Shown: positions 47,965 through 59,990 of the stretch, in pieces | Numbering within the stretch: the first letter of the stretch is position 1 | How the letters are laid out: the number at the start of each line of letters is the position of its first letter | Source: Ehretia macrophylla | Taxonomy: Eukaryota > Streptophyta > Magnoliopsida > Boraginales > Ehretiaceae | Direction of reading: 5' to 3' | Assembly: GCA_037974665.1 (NCBI GenBank) | Contig: CM075778.1 | Coordinates: 10,653,001 to 10,717,000 of the forward strand | DNA: 64,000 bases | Notes under the pieces: generated by a model | Told to the model about the DNA's origin: nothing | The model's database searches: none | The model's input: only the letters and a program-made list of their open reading frames with translations | Translations under genes and position numbers: made by a program

Positions 47965-49883
47965 AATTAGAAGTTGAACTTTTGTATCAAGAAAATAGGA
48001 AAAGAAACATTTGAGCATGTGTGCACAACTTCATTTCCGCATGTATGGCAAGGAAAACACTTAAAAAAGGGGTAATATTATTTGACATCCCTTGTAGTTT
48101 TAATCAGTGTGATTTAGATTCTACACTTTTTAATATATAAGTGTTATACTCCTTCAGCTAGTGATTCATTAGGCTTTTCATTGAAAAATTGATAAAAGAC
48201 ATTTTTTGCCGTACTATATATGAGAGAATCAATAAATACTCAAAAGTCTTCATTTAACTTTTTTTTTTTGTGTTCACATCATTTAACTATACAATATTTA
48301 CTTATATTCTAAATTTACTAATATTATAGTGGGATTTATGTCTCAAGTCATGGAGATATCAACTTTTTTTAGGTTTCTTTATAATACTCAAATACTTAAC
48401 TTAGAAGCTTTTGGAATGTCAAGGAAATGCCATTTCACCTTTTTGTTAATGGCATATTTCTTAATTTTACGTGTAAAAAAAAAGAACAGTACCACATTTT
48501 GACTTACTTGCAATGCTTGAAAATTATTGCAAAAAGACTAAAAATTGTTGTAAATAACTTTATGCAACGGTTTTCTAATCGTTGTTCAAAGCCTCACTGC
48601 AAAATGTCTATTGCAACAGTTTTTTATAAATAAATAGCAAGCAACAGTAGAAAACCATTGCAACCGATACTTTTGGCAACGTTCTTTTTAAAGCCCACAT
48701 GATAAGTGTTTTCTAATTTGCAATGATTTTGAATAGTATTAGCAACAGTTTTAAAAGTATAAACAACATTTCTTTTTATGTTTATTGTAACACTTTTGGT
48801 AAGTTATTGCAACGGTTTCCAAAAAATATATACAACAATTTTTTAAATTTTCCAAGACTTCAACCATCATGACACGTAATCTTTCTTTAATCTGGATCAT
48901 AATATTCATAAAATTATAATATTAAAAAAATTTCATTGAAATGTTTTCCACAAGAAAAAGATGCAACTCTAACACATATACAATCTTTTTTGTTTGCTAT
49001 ATCGTGCACAAGGAAAAAATGCAACTCTAATACATACATTTTACAAGAACATTCTCAAAGTCTCAACCCCACTGATCATTCTAGCATCTTATTCCTCTTC
49101 CAAATGTTAATAACATGTATTGCTAGGTGATCTAGTGTGTTTCGTAACCTGAAAAAGTAGACAAACAAGCAAGAAATTTTTGAGCATTAAGTCCCTGATA
49201 ACACTTTTATGCTATTAAAGAAAGTTATTTGTGTCACTGCAGACAAAAATTGTGGCCAAGACTATAGAAGAGAATAAATTTGAAACATGTCAATAAAGAT
49301 CTTTTTGAACAAGTTAATAAAATAATTAAGTGTCAAGTGTTTCACTTAATGATTCAACTAAACCAAACAACATGTTTCACTCAATGATTCTACTAAACCA
49401 AACAACATAGTAAAAGCATATACGAGAATATGCATATATCATTGGATGAGGTATCAGATAATAAACAACGCAAGTGTCAAGAGTTTCAAAGAAGGTAGAG
49501 ATATGAGGTGAACATTCCTATTATAGTAAAAACAAATCCCAGCTCAGTTTGCTAAAAGCACCCTAACCCTTCAGCAAGTCTGTTGCTTAAAGAACCTCCC
49601 AATATTCAATTTTATCTTCCATTTCATGCAACAAGATAAACAAACACTTAAAAAGCCATAAGACCTGAAATTCTGATCATGTGTGTAGATAAGTAAAAAT
49701 ACAAGTTGAACAATTACAGTTTGACATTCAAAATGAGAAATTCTGATCATGTGTTATTAATATTTTAAGGGTTTCACAATTTTTACCCATTTGTAAACAA
49801 GACCGAAATGGTAAATTTGTACGTAAATTTGATATTTTCTTGTCAATCTTTCAGTGACGTCCATAAATGGTACTAACATAGGA
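47965..49883. other. AT-rich intergenic DNA with GCAACGG-type repeats
   Basis: No gene seen. At 48510-48850 the motifs GCAACGGTTTT, TTGCAACAGTTTT and complements recur in both orientations, as in subterminal regions of CACTA-type transposons. No CACTA terminus was found nearby. At 48955-49030 a short direct repeat (CACAAGAAAAAGATGCAACTC and a similar copy) is present. Confidence 0.45.
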
Positions 49884-49892
49884 AACTATTTT

Positions 49893-50074
49893 CAGAAATG
49901 CTATATACCACTTTAATTTTCACATTCAAATACCACTTCCCCTGTGTATGCTGAGCTGACATATTAAAAGAAGAGAGAGAAATCAAAAAGCTAGTTATTT
50001 TAACATGCTAACTAAGTATCCACGTAAAAAGTAGTATTTGAGTGTGAAAATTAAAATGAGATATAACAATGTTC
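49893..50074. mobile_element. 182-bp Mutator-type MITE (TSD AACTATTTT)
   Basis: Perfect 9-bp duplication AACTATTTT (49884-49892 and 50075-50083). The ends are long imperfect inverted repeats of about 45 bp sharing CTTTAATTTTCACA / TTTTAATTTTCACA. The left half continues with GAGCTGACATAT. The same order of blocks is at the left end of the FAR1-carrying element (about 4685-4735). Confidence 0.88.
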
Positions 50075-50083
50075 AACTATTTT

Positions 50084-51450
50084 AGCGGAAAAAAAAAAAA
50101 ATCATTCAGAAGGAATGCTTGCTATAACCGAGTAGTTGTGCACTTCTACTAAAGATTATCATCTTAAGGCGAATTGTATAAAATTGTTGATTATTAATTA
50201 TGTTCAACTTTAGTTAATTTTAAGATGAAATTTGATGTTTGTAAATTGTCTTTTGAAATAGTAGGGTTATAGTTATCGCTTTATGTCCATTACTTTGCTC
50301 AAGTTAGTCAAGATATTAGGATAATTAATATTCCGATTAATAGCTCTTTTTCGTTTCTAATATAGTTCTGTTTCCCATTAATTTTAAGGATTCTATAAGT
50401 CACTTTGTGATGGTGCTAATTGTAAAATTACTAATTTCAATTGTTAAATTACTAATTTCAGAGTATTAAAACCACTTGTTTTATTTAACCAAAAATCTCA
50501 GATACTAATTTCAGAGAAATAAAAGAACCTTAATGGACAGTTGGGCACAAGATTGACAATACAAGAAAAGATAAGGGTAGGAAAGAGTATTTTATGGCGT
50601 GCTAGAATTTTTCTTGAAGGAAATGGCTCGCAAGTTTGACCAAGGTGCGCGGACCTTATGACTATGTCAGCCTTATTATAGCTATGATGTTGTGCAATCT
50701 TGTCCGTCACTTGATGCGTGAATGGTGATGCGATCAAATTGTTTTTTTTCTTTTTTCTTTTTTGGTCATATGCAATCAAATTGTCATTTCGTCACATTCA
50801 TAGTTTTTGCTCTCTCTCTCTCTCCTCTTAGAGAGAGATTTTCTTTTTTTCTTTTTTCTTTTTTTTTTTATTTGTATCAAGCTCCTCTTAGACTAATTTC
50901 AACAGTTTTTTTTTTTTTTTTTTAAACTTTTTCTCTACATGGGGATTCCTTATTTTAAATTCATTCCAACAACTTCTCTATATTCAATCAATCCCTCAGG
51001 TAAGGATTAGTATACTGAAATAGATTTAGACATGAATGAAATGGGCCAAAGAATGAAATGAAATTGAGAATAGTTGGGATTGTTTGTAATCTGAATCAAA
51101 TCATAGTTGTATCATGTTTACTTCTTTGCTGTGTCTATACTTGTAAACATCAGAAATACACTCATTCATTACACTTTCAGAAATACGTTAGAAATACACT
51201 CATTCATTACACTTTCAACCTTTAACCAGCTCTCTCCGATACTTTTCTTGCCTCTTTTTTTTTTTACTTTTTTTTGGGTGGAACTCCAGAGACATATTGA
51301 TTATCATTGTTATTATTTTTCTTTTGTGCTTCGGAAATAAGTTGAAGTTCAAATTATGAACTCCATTGATTATAATCACCAAGGATATTTGGACCAGTTC
51401 TACCGTGTTATAGAAATGGGAAAAATACTGGTCAACTATAGAATACAAAG
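50084..51450. other. AT-rich intergenic DNA, no gene seen
   Basis: Contains a (CT)n run at about 50810-50825 and several poly-T tracts. Also a short direct repeat of ATACACTCATTCATTACACT near 51157 and 51194. Nothing protein-like was found. Confidence 0.5.
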
Positions 51451-51569
51451 TCTTTTTTTTTAATTTATTTAAAGGAAGGCCTAACGTCATACATATATAC
51501 AAATGTAGCCAGTAAGATTCGAACTCACAACCTCTTACAAATACTGCAAGTGTTATGGCGCTAGACCAA
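51451..51569 (-). mobile_element. tRNA-derived SINE
   Basis: On the minus strand: an A-box-like GGTCTAGCGCCATAACAC, a B-box GAGTTCGAATC about 35 bases on, a short body and a 3' A-rich tail (the T run at 51451-51460 on the plus strand). Short CAAAG repeats flank it. This is the standard layout of an RNA polymerase III-derived plant SINE. Confidence 0.7.
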
Positions 51570-54087
51570 AGGATTTTTGGTAGAATACGATAAGAAATTC
51601 TAAAAAAAATATGCATTAAATTTTTGTTTTTAAAAAATACAACCACTTGGGCCAAAAAAAAAAAACCGTAAAGCATAGCAATCACATTGGACTTGAACCA
51701 AAAATATGGTTTTACCATAAACACGAACTTCTCGTTACTCCTTCAAGAGTTAAGTGAAGTAGTCAAATAATTATTTGTTGTTACGTCAAAGAACTTAAAT
51801 TTAAACTTATATATTTCAATTACAAATATTAATTGGCGCTTCACTAAGTTGGCAAATCTATTAGGGCACCCCACTACACTGCGGGGTTTATAGTTATAGG
51901 GTGAGTTCAATATGATCTATTTAAAGTAAATTTTTCGTCATCTTCAAAAAGTAAAAAAAAAGGAATTTCTCTTAGGACCATATGGGCTCTAATTTCTTTT
52001 TATTCGGCTGAGGCGCTCCAATTTCCGTTTTGACCCAAATTGGTCATGTTATCACATTAGAACTCAAGAAAAATCGACCTATAGCGATCAAATACGAGGA
52101 GAGAGAAAGAACCCAAATTTTCTTCTTTTTTTTTTTATATATTCTATTTACAAGGAAGAGAACCCGAATTTCGACTACAAGTATAGTATCCTTTCAAAGC
52201 GTCAACAAAAAAAATAAATAAAAAATTGTAACTTAAAATGCCAATTTGCATCTTGGGTTTATGATACTTGAACAGAAATATTCCACATCACATATAGCTC
52301 ATTTACAGAGTTAATTTTTGGACAAATTTGTTCCTGGAAATATATCTTCTTCTTTTTCTTTAATTTAGGGAAGAGTTAATATCGTACAAAATAACTAATA
52401 AGACTCGAGCTCATAATAGATAGAGAATACTATAGCACCAACGTGATTTGCATCTAAATCTTATAAGATATTTTAGACTGCGTGGAACTTTCGACATAGA
52501 TTATTTATTTTAAGCGAGCTCATTGGCACTATAGAGTGTGATAATACTTGACCAAAAAAAGCGTGAAAATTATCTCCGAACTAAACCTACTTGTTAAGGT
52601 CAAAATTTGAACCACACTGGTTAATGTATTAAGTTTAGTACAATAGAATTTCTTTAAATTAATACTCGATACATTAATAATCTCTTTTAAATAATAAAAT
52701 TATTTGGTTCCAACTTAGGACCAGTGTAAAAAATTAATAATTTCAATAAAATTATAAAATAATATATTTAAATTTTTTTCCTTTGTATTTTATCGACCTA
52801 AATATTTCATAAATTAATAATTAACTAAAAAATACATAATAAATTGACTATAAGGTTTTCTCAAAATATAAATAAAGAGTAACTTGTCTTTTATTGAACT
52901 TCAAATCTTACTGAATCTCATATTTAATTGTTCATAATTCACCTAAAAGTTATGGGGTTGCTTTCTTGTATTGCAACGAGAAATTTTGAAGTGTATTTGA
53001 TGCTATGAGTGCTTTCTTGCGTGACATCGGTTCGAAAGGTTGTGTACCATTATCAACTTCAACTTCAACTTCAGATTTATCTTGAGAACCCTCTGTCATA
53101 TTCTCATTAGGTTTTTTTACTTGTCTTTTCAAATTAACATGAGTCACTTTTAAAGAAAGATACTATAAATATAATATATTTATTATTAAGACAAAAAAAA
53201 ATTAAAATATTTATATAATTAATATCTCGTTAAATTAATAAAATTTAGTGATCTTAACGTTATTAATTTAAAAATGTTATATTGTATAATTGTTTTGTAA
53301 GTCATGCTAACTTGTCGACCATTAGTAACAATATGGTTAGAGGCAAGTGAAAAGCAAAGGGACACGTGAAGCAAGGATTGGCCTCGGATGGAAAGAGTGA
53401 GTTGGTTTAGGGATAAATATAAATAGATATTTTCTTCTATGAACGTACCAACGGTAAGAGCGTGTTTTAAATATGGTATATTTTTGAATTTAATTAATGT
53501 CCTTTGTTCTAGATTAAAAGTTTTGACTGAATTAATACATGTATTGAAGATGTATCATTGCATTCGAGATTTACCAATTGATGGTCGAACAAACACCATT
53601 ACTCTGTCAAAATCACTCTAGGCCTTCTCTATTTTACAACTCCATTACCTCTCAGATAAGTTCTAACTGTAAATGACCCACCAATATTAAAAATAAATAA
53701 ATAAATCTTAGATCCCCGGACGCGAAATTTTGATTGAAGTTTTGACGTCTACATCACCTATGTTGTTTTGCATGGAAAGCTTATAAGATAGTTTAGACTG
53801 CTTGGAACTTTCGAGATAGAGTATTTATTTGAAGCGTGGAAATATTTTGTTAGACTGTGACTTTTTCTTGTTTTTTTTTTTAATTGTCTAATGTTTGGAC
53901 TGTGACCAACAAAAGCATTTGAAATTTTGAAAAAAGAAAAATTGAATGTATCTTTTTTCTCGTCGGAAATTTTAGATGTACGAAAACTAAGCTATCAGCG
54001 ACTATTTCCAGCAGAGTTGACTTTAAATAAGTGGTCATAGTTTCTTCCAAACTCATAACAAACACAGTACCGTCCATGATATTTGCA
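51570..54087. other. AT-rich intergenic DNA, no gene seen
   Basis: No supported gene. A decayed tRNA-like stretch lies at about 52395-52450 on the minus strand (TGAGCTCGAGTCTTA as a possible B-box). Two similar short segments (ATTTTAGACTGCGTGGAACTT near 52470 and AGTTTAGACTGCTTGGAACT near 53790) hint at an old duplication. Confidence 0.4.
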
Positions 54088-54089
54088 TG

Positions 54090-54262
54090 CAGATGGGGCG
54101 GGTTCAAATTTTTTTTTAATAAAAATTAAAATACATAATTTTTTAATTATATATGCACATTTTTTTTTAAAATGAGGACTAATTTATTTTTTAAAATATA
54201 TATACATAAATATTTAATTTTTTTTTAAAAAAAAAACATAAAATTCTTAACATCTTTTCCAT
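54090..54262. repeat. AT-rich fragment related to the 47608 and 43465 elements
   Basis: GATGGGGCGGGTTCAAATT is followed by the same kind of AT-rich text (AATTATATATGCACA, GAGGACTAATTTA) seen inside the other two elements. No right end was identified. Confidence 0.35.
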
Positions 54263-54755
54263 GCATTCACCATTGAATGTAGAGCTTAATTTATACACAC
54301 TCCATAATGAACATACCTACTCTTTGAATTGTGGGAATTGTAATTTCTGAAAATCTTATAAAATATTCGAAAGCAATCATATTATTTAGTTTATATTAAT
54401 AAAATATTTTAGATCCGTCGTTAATTCCGTTGCATTAAGTATGAACGTAGGAACATCAATTCAGTGCCGGTAATGCAGTTGACCATCATCAACCACCACA
54501 ACGTTAGCGTCCAATTAGAAGAGTTCTCCGTCCATATTAAGCCCCGTGCATGCTAGAGAGTAGAGAGTATAGATGGTCCAGTGAGGATCTTTTCATTGTT
54601 GAATTTTATTTCTCTAATATAATCAACCATATATAACAAGCCGTGGCCAATCAACATTTATCTTCTTTCTATAGACAACGATCGCCAAGGTCCACACAAT
54701 TTGTTGTGATGATGAGTAACCTGTGAGTTTTGAATGTCATCATCTCCTTAGGGTT

Positions 54756-54779
54756 TTTTTTTTTTTTTTTTGGACGGTG
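54756..54779 (-). mobile_element. Ultra-short retroposed insert with 16-bp target duplication
   Basis: A poly-T run plus GGACGGTG (24 bp) sits between perfect copies of TCATCTCCTTAGGGTT (54740-54755 and 54780-54795). On the minus strand this is a few bases followed by poly-A, the footprint of a severely truncated LINE-machinery insertion. Confidence 0.65.
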
Positions 54780-54799
54780 TCATCTCCTTAGGGTTGGCA

Positions 54800-55229
54800 T
54801 AATAAATCAATACATGCGTGAAATGAACATCCACTAACACATTTTTAATATGTTAGAATACTCAAATTATTGTAAAATAACTAGAAACGGTTACAAATAA
54901 CTTTAATCATTACATATAGTTTCATTACAAATTCTTTAATATAACAATTTTTTTTTATAAATAATAAGCAACATGGTTAAAAATGTTTACACTTGAACAA
55001 TATATTTAAAGTCGTTGTGAAAAAAGTAATTTATGAGTAATTATTAATAAAAAGTGATTAAAAATTAACTATTGCAATCAAATAAAACCATTGTAATAAC
55101 AGGCCTGTTGCAAAAACTTTTTTATTTTTTAATTAAAGTGTTATAAAAGAATTAAAATGTTACCCCATAATTTTTTGAATCGGATCCTCTCCTATATATA
55201 TGAGGAATGATCTTAACCATCCATTTGGA
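54800..55229. other. AT-rich intergenic DNA, no gene seen
   Basis: Weak copies of the GAAACGG/GTTGCAA type repeats seen at 48.5-48.85 kb lie around 54885-55120. No coding content. Confidence 0.35.
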
Positions 55230-55238
55230 TTTTAATCC

Positions 55239-56340
55239 GGGAAAATCTCACTAGAAGTCCCCATTGTTTCATTTTGTCTCAAATTAGTCCCCATTGTTTA
55301 AAGTGTACCAAATAAGTCCCCAATGTTTGGAAAAAAAGTCTCAAAATGGTCCTCACATCCAAAATTCTGTTATCTTTAACAAAAAATTAGTAAAAAGACT
55401 AAATTAACCTCACAAATACTAAATTATAGATTGGAAAATCTCACTAGAAGTCCCCATTGTTTCATTTTGTCCCAAACTAGTCCCCATTGTTTAAAGTGTA
55501 CCAAATGAGTCCCCAATATTTAAAAAAAAAGTCTCAAAATGGTCCTCACATCCAAAATTTTGTTATCTTTAACAAAAAATTAGTAAAAGACTAAATTAAC
55601 TTCACAAATACTAAATTATAGATTTTTAACTAATAATAATTATGAATCCATTCATGTGCACCACCACGTGACCTCTAACATTTTTTTTTCTTTAATTTAA
55701 AAGAGATTTACAAAGTAATATTACATAACTTAGAATATTAATTTTAAAAATTAATATCGATATCTCTCGCACATAAAATGATAATTGTATCAATATTATT
55801 TTATGTGCGAGAGATATCGATATTGATTTTTAAAATTAATATTCTAAGTTATATAATATTACTTTGTAAATCTCTTTTAAATTAAAGAAAAAAAAATGTT
55901 AGAGGTCACGTGGTGGTGCACATGAATGGATTCATAATTATTATTAGTTAAAAATCTATAATTTAGTATTTGTGAAGTTAATTTAGTCTTTTTACTAATT
56001 TTTTGTTAAAGATAACAAAATTTTGGATGTGAGGACCATTTTGAGACTTTTTTTCCAAACATTGGGGACTCATTTGGTACACTTTAAACAATGGGGACTA
56101 GTTTGGGACAAAATGAAACAATGGGGACTTCTAGTGAGATTTTTCCAATCTATAATTTAGTATTTGTGAGGTTAATTTAGTCTTTTTACTAATTTTTTGT
56201 CAAAGATAACAGAATTTTGGATGTGAGGACCATTTTGAGACTTTTTTTCCAAACATTGAGGATTAATTTGGTACACTTTAAACAATGGGGACTAGTTTAG
56301 GACAAAATGAAACAATAGAAACTTCTAGTGAGATTTTCCC
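55239..56340. mobile_element. Near-perfect 1.1-kb foldback (Mutator-type, TSD TTTTAATCC)
   Basis: Perfect 9-bp duplication TTTTAATCC (55230-55238 and 56341-56349). The two halves are almost exact inverted copies around a centre near 55797, with a loop of about 20 bases. Each arm carries two tandem copies of its outer segment (left starts at 55239 and about 55434, right mirrored), each starting GGAAAATCTCACTAGAAG. Few mismatches between arms suggest a young insertion. No coding content. Its transcript would form a very long hairpin. Confidence 0.92.
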
Positions 56341-56349
56341 TTTTAATCC

Positions 56350-57170
56350 AAAATATTAATCATTAGATCACATGAACCTAAGTCACTAGTGTCATCATCA
56401 ATATTATATACTTCATGTTCCTCCTATTTCAAGAGGTCTAAAAAAATTGCCTCTGTAAATGAACCAAGTCATTACTTTTTAGTGCAATTTTTCCTATATT
56501 TTAAATAAAGTTACTATCTTGAATTTCTTCACGATTTCTCGAATAAGCTGGAATTTGTCCCACATGAATTCAGTTGTCTTTGAATTGTTTATATCCTTGT
56601 GCATATTTTGGACTAATGATTCATGATTCATAAATTTGATCTCTCCCTTAGCATCCAAAACGACCAAGACTATTTTGCATTAGTTGTGTTGCATTGTGAA
56701 GAAATTATGAATAAGGTGCATTTGACTAGTAACCAACAATATAGCTAAAACCAACAATAAATATTTGGAAGGAATTTGGATTTTGAAATAAGGGATTAAG
56801 ATTAATTTATTAATTTAATTTAGTGGTTTAAGTTTATTTGATCTAATAATTAATATTTTTGATAAAAAATTCAAGTGGATGATTAAAATCATCCCTCCTA
56901 TATATAAGAAAAGATAAAAATAAGAGAGGATCCGAATCCGATCTGGATCTGTTGTTCACATATGCCATTATTTATGTCATTTGAAAATTTGTACAATCAC
57001 AGCGACAATGCAATTGCATAGCTAGTTACGGCTCTGCCATGTCTCCCACGGTCGTTATAGGTCAAGACAATAAATTCAATTAAACTAGGTGTGGACACTA
57101 CTCAGAAACGTTTTCCCCCATACTTTATTAAAAGAAATGATTCAAATGAACACCTTATATATGATCCGAT
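56350..57170. other. AT-rich intergenic DNA, no gene seen
   Basis: Nothing recognisable. GC content rises from about 57170 at the start of the next repeat-like block. Confidence 0.4.
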
Positions 57171-59324
57171 CTGTTAAGGTTAAGAACTTTAACAGTTGAG
57201 GTCGGGCAACTTGCTTCAGACCGTGCTGAACTTCTTGGGTGGGCTCCTGACCTGCATGAGTAAAAAAAAGGAAAAGGCGGGGTGACGACCCGTATTTCTC
57301 TCTTAGATGTGAAAGTGATTAGTTTTGTCTGAGCTGAATGTAGTGATTGAGAGTATTTAATATACGAGTTACCTGAAAGAATCTTTCATTTAGAGTTATG
57401 GAATTATATAGACTAAAACCAAGAGGAATCCATGGCTATAATTTCAAAAATTTCTTTAACAAAGTCTATATTCATCCAAAAACTCTACTCTTGATTTCAT
57501 GTGGTTAACATATGGTAAGCATATATTCAGCCATATATCTATATAGTAAAGAGGTTAATTTAGATATACCTCTTGTAGATCTTGCAAAGATGATGAAGAA
57601 GATGATGAATAAGCTTTGACAAGTCCTCTCACAAATGCAAGAGCTCTAGGTTGTCCACACAAGCTTGAATGAGTTCCTTAATCACCAAAGGTTTTGTGCT
57701 AGTCTTCTTTGGGATGTTTTTAAGCTAGAATAAGAGTTTTTTCTGAAAAATTAAAACCCCTTATTGGGCTGCCCATGCAATGGATGAAAATTGCACAAAT
57801 AAAAGATAAGACAAAATTGTTCTTCTCAATGCATTATGTGTTTCTATGCATGCCTTGTGTAAGGTGTTCCTTGTTTTATGCATTGTATGTAGTGTATTTA
57901 GAAGACAACAATTGGACTTCTCAATGCATCTAAAGATGTGCTGTGTCTTCTTTTATCTTAACATTGATTTTAAAAATAATGGTCAACTTGATGATTTGGA
58001 ACAATCTTAGTCATCTATTTGGCATCTTCCTTTTTCATGACTACTATGTATATCTACATATCATATACATGTATATATACTTTATTAATCTTGTATTTGT
58101 ATATTTAATTTAATATAATCATTATTAGTTTAAATTAAGGAAACTAGCTTTCTGTATTTGCACTTTTGTCCCAACACTTATAAATAATTACACATTCGGC
58201 CTATTACTACTTAATGGCCGAGCATCGCCAACGTTAACACTTTAACGTTCCAAAACAAAATTCAAGCTTATCCGAAACTCATTCAATTACACTTTATTGT
58301 GTGTGACTTTCTAGATTCACCGCCATATAGCAATGAGGGAACATTAAATGACTTTAATAAATTTTGGGAATATCTCCGCCATTCCCAAAATACCCTCACA
58401 TTCTAGAGTGACGTCTAGCAACGTATCAAGACAATTTATATAGCAATGAAGTCAAACAGGTGAATCTATTTATAGTCGTGAATAATCGTACAGTTTAATC
58501 CTTCTATTAATATGTCCCGATCGAGCAAAGACTATGAAAAGATTAAGTCTATAAACTCGATAACGATGCATGCATCTAATAAGGTATAATGAGATATGAC
58601 TTCCATGAAAACACTTTTCCATCATCCATGCCTTGGCCAAGGACTTCGCCATTGTACAACCGAACTTAGATTGCATAGGACATGGCCTTATACCGGAAGT
58701 TAGTAGATCCTTTCTCGATAATTACATGTCAATCACTATTCTAGAAAGATAATATGCAAGAGGTCGTAACTTATCTTGACAAGTCAAAGATAAGTGTTGT
58801 CCAAGTACTAATATTAAATTCTCAATATATGCTACAATTGTAATTTCTCAAGTCTAAGGATTACATGTACATTCGCAACGAATAACAAACTATTAATCCG
58901 AAATCATGTAATTTGTTATTCAGGTCATATTCAATGATCTATTCTACTAATAATCATTCACATGATTGCTAATTTCATCATATGTTGTTATGGTTCATGG
59001 CTCACCATCCTTTATCATTAATATCCAATATCAATCAAAGGTAACAATCCACGTGATAGTCCATAATAGATTATTTTAGCGTCGGTCCAATAATCTAAGG
59101 ACTATGAATAATTTTAGATATTCACATATGAAAGAAATACGCCAAGATATTCCAAACGCATTTTGGAATATATTTCTTTTATGAGAATATCACAGAACAC
59201 ATTCATATAATATAAAAGCGGAGAATATGAACATCCATAAAATGCCATTAATAAATATACAAGTTTACATAAAATGCCAAAAGTAGGCCATCTAACTACA
59301 TAGTATTAGGGCATATCACTAACA
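57171..59324. repeat. Ty1/copia-like LTR or UTR tract, boundaries unresolved
   Basis: Non-coding text of the style seen in plant copia LTRs: TTTTGTCCCAACA at about 58165-58177 (complement TGTTGGGACAAAA), a long AT-rich run, and the end GGGCATATCACTAACA at 59324. No paired copy lies in the window, so whether it is a solo LTR or a fragment was not established. The part near 57171-57300 is GC-richer and may be a different element. Confidence 0.4.
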
Positions 59325-59816
59325 TTACCTTCACAAATGCAGGGTGAAGCTCTCTTTATACTAATCTTGGTTCGGGCAGCATTCAATCCGTGATGCTGCC
59401 CAATACGCCATCAGCTGCCCGCGCTGTGCAACCAATGGACAAAGCTATTACCTAGTGGACAAAGTTGTTACCTGCTAGTCCGAGCTAGGAGCCTTGCTTT
59501 ATGTCCCATCAGAACGGCTGGCACAACCGTTGGGGTTCACTTGGGTCTAATTCGGGTCAGGTCAGGCGTTTCAGGTAGGCATACGACCCGGTTACGTTAT
59601 CTTCAGCTCGGGATTTCCCTCGTCAATTCCCTTCCCCTCCCAAGTCTAGAGGTTTGAAGAGTGCTTAGGCAGACAGTATGCATTCCTGAGCTGGGAACGA
59701 CTGACTAGGGGTAGATGCCACGTCATGCAGATGCCGTTCCTGAGAGACTGACACGTCATGCCTTAACTCTGACAGGACGCGACGTTTAAAATTCTCGAGA
59801 TGGTTACACTTGCGCC

Positions 59817-59825
59817 TATAAATAG
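59817..59825 (+). promoter_or_regulatory. TATA box upstream of the antisense ORF
   Basis: TATAAATAG in GC-richer context, about 165 bases upstream of the ATG at 59991. It faces the antisense ORF rather than pol. Confidence 0.55.
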
Positions 59826-59990
59826 GGTTCTAATGTTTCAAAATTCACTTTTCCTTTTGCATCCACGTTTTGAAGACTCTCACAGGAATTTGAGCTCAGA
59901 AAGTTTTAGCTCGGAGAAGTAAGAGGTCAGAGATCTGCGAGCTCGGAAAGTCGACATCTTGGTTCCTTCAGCCCGTTACACTTTAACTAG

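Noticed and set aside
51481..51567. True tRNA gene
   Set aside because: A-box and B-box are present but no cloverleaf can be drawn, and the segment ends in an A-rich tail, so a SINE fits better.
51215..51724. Open frame of 169 codons on the minus strand
   Set aside because: It overlaps the tRNA-derived SINE and poly-A/poly-T tracts, has no recognisable domain, and its composition is that of AT-rich non-coding DNA.
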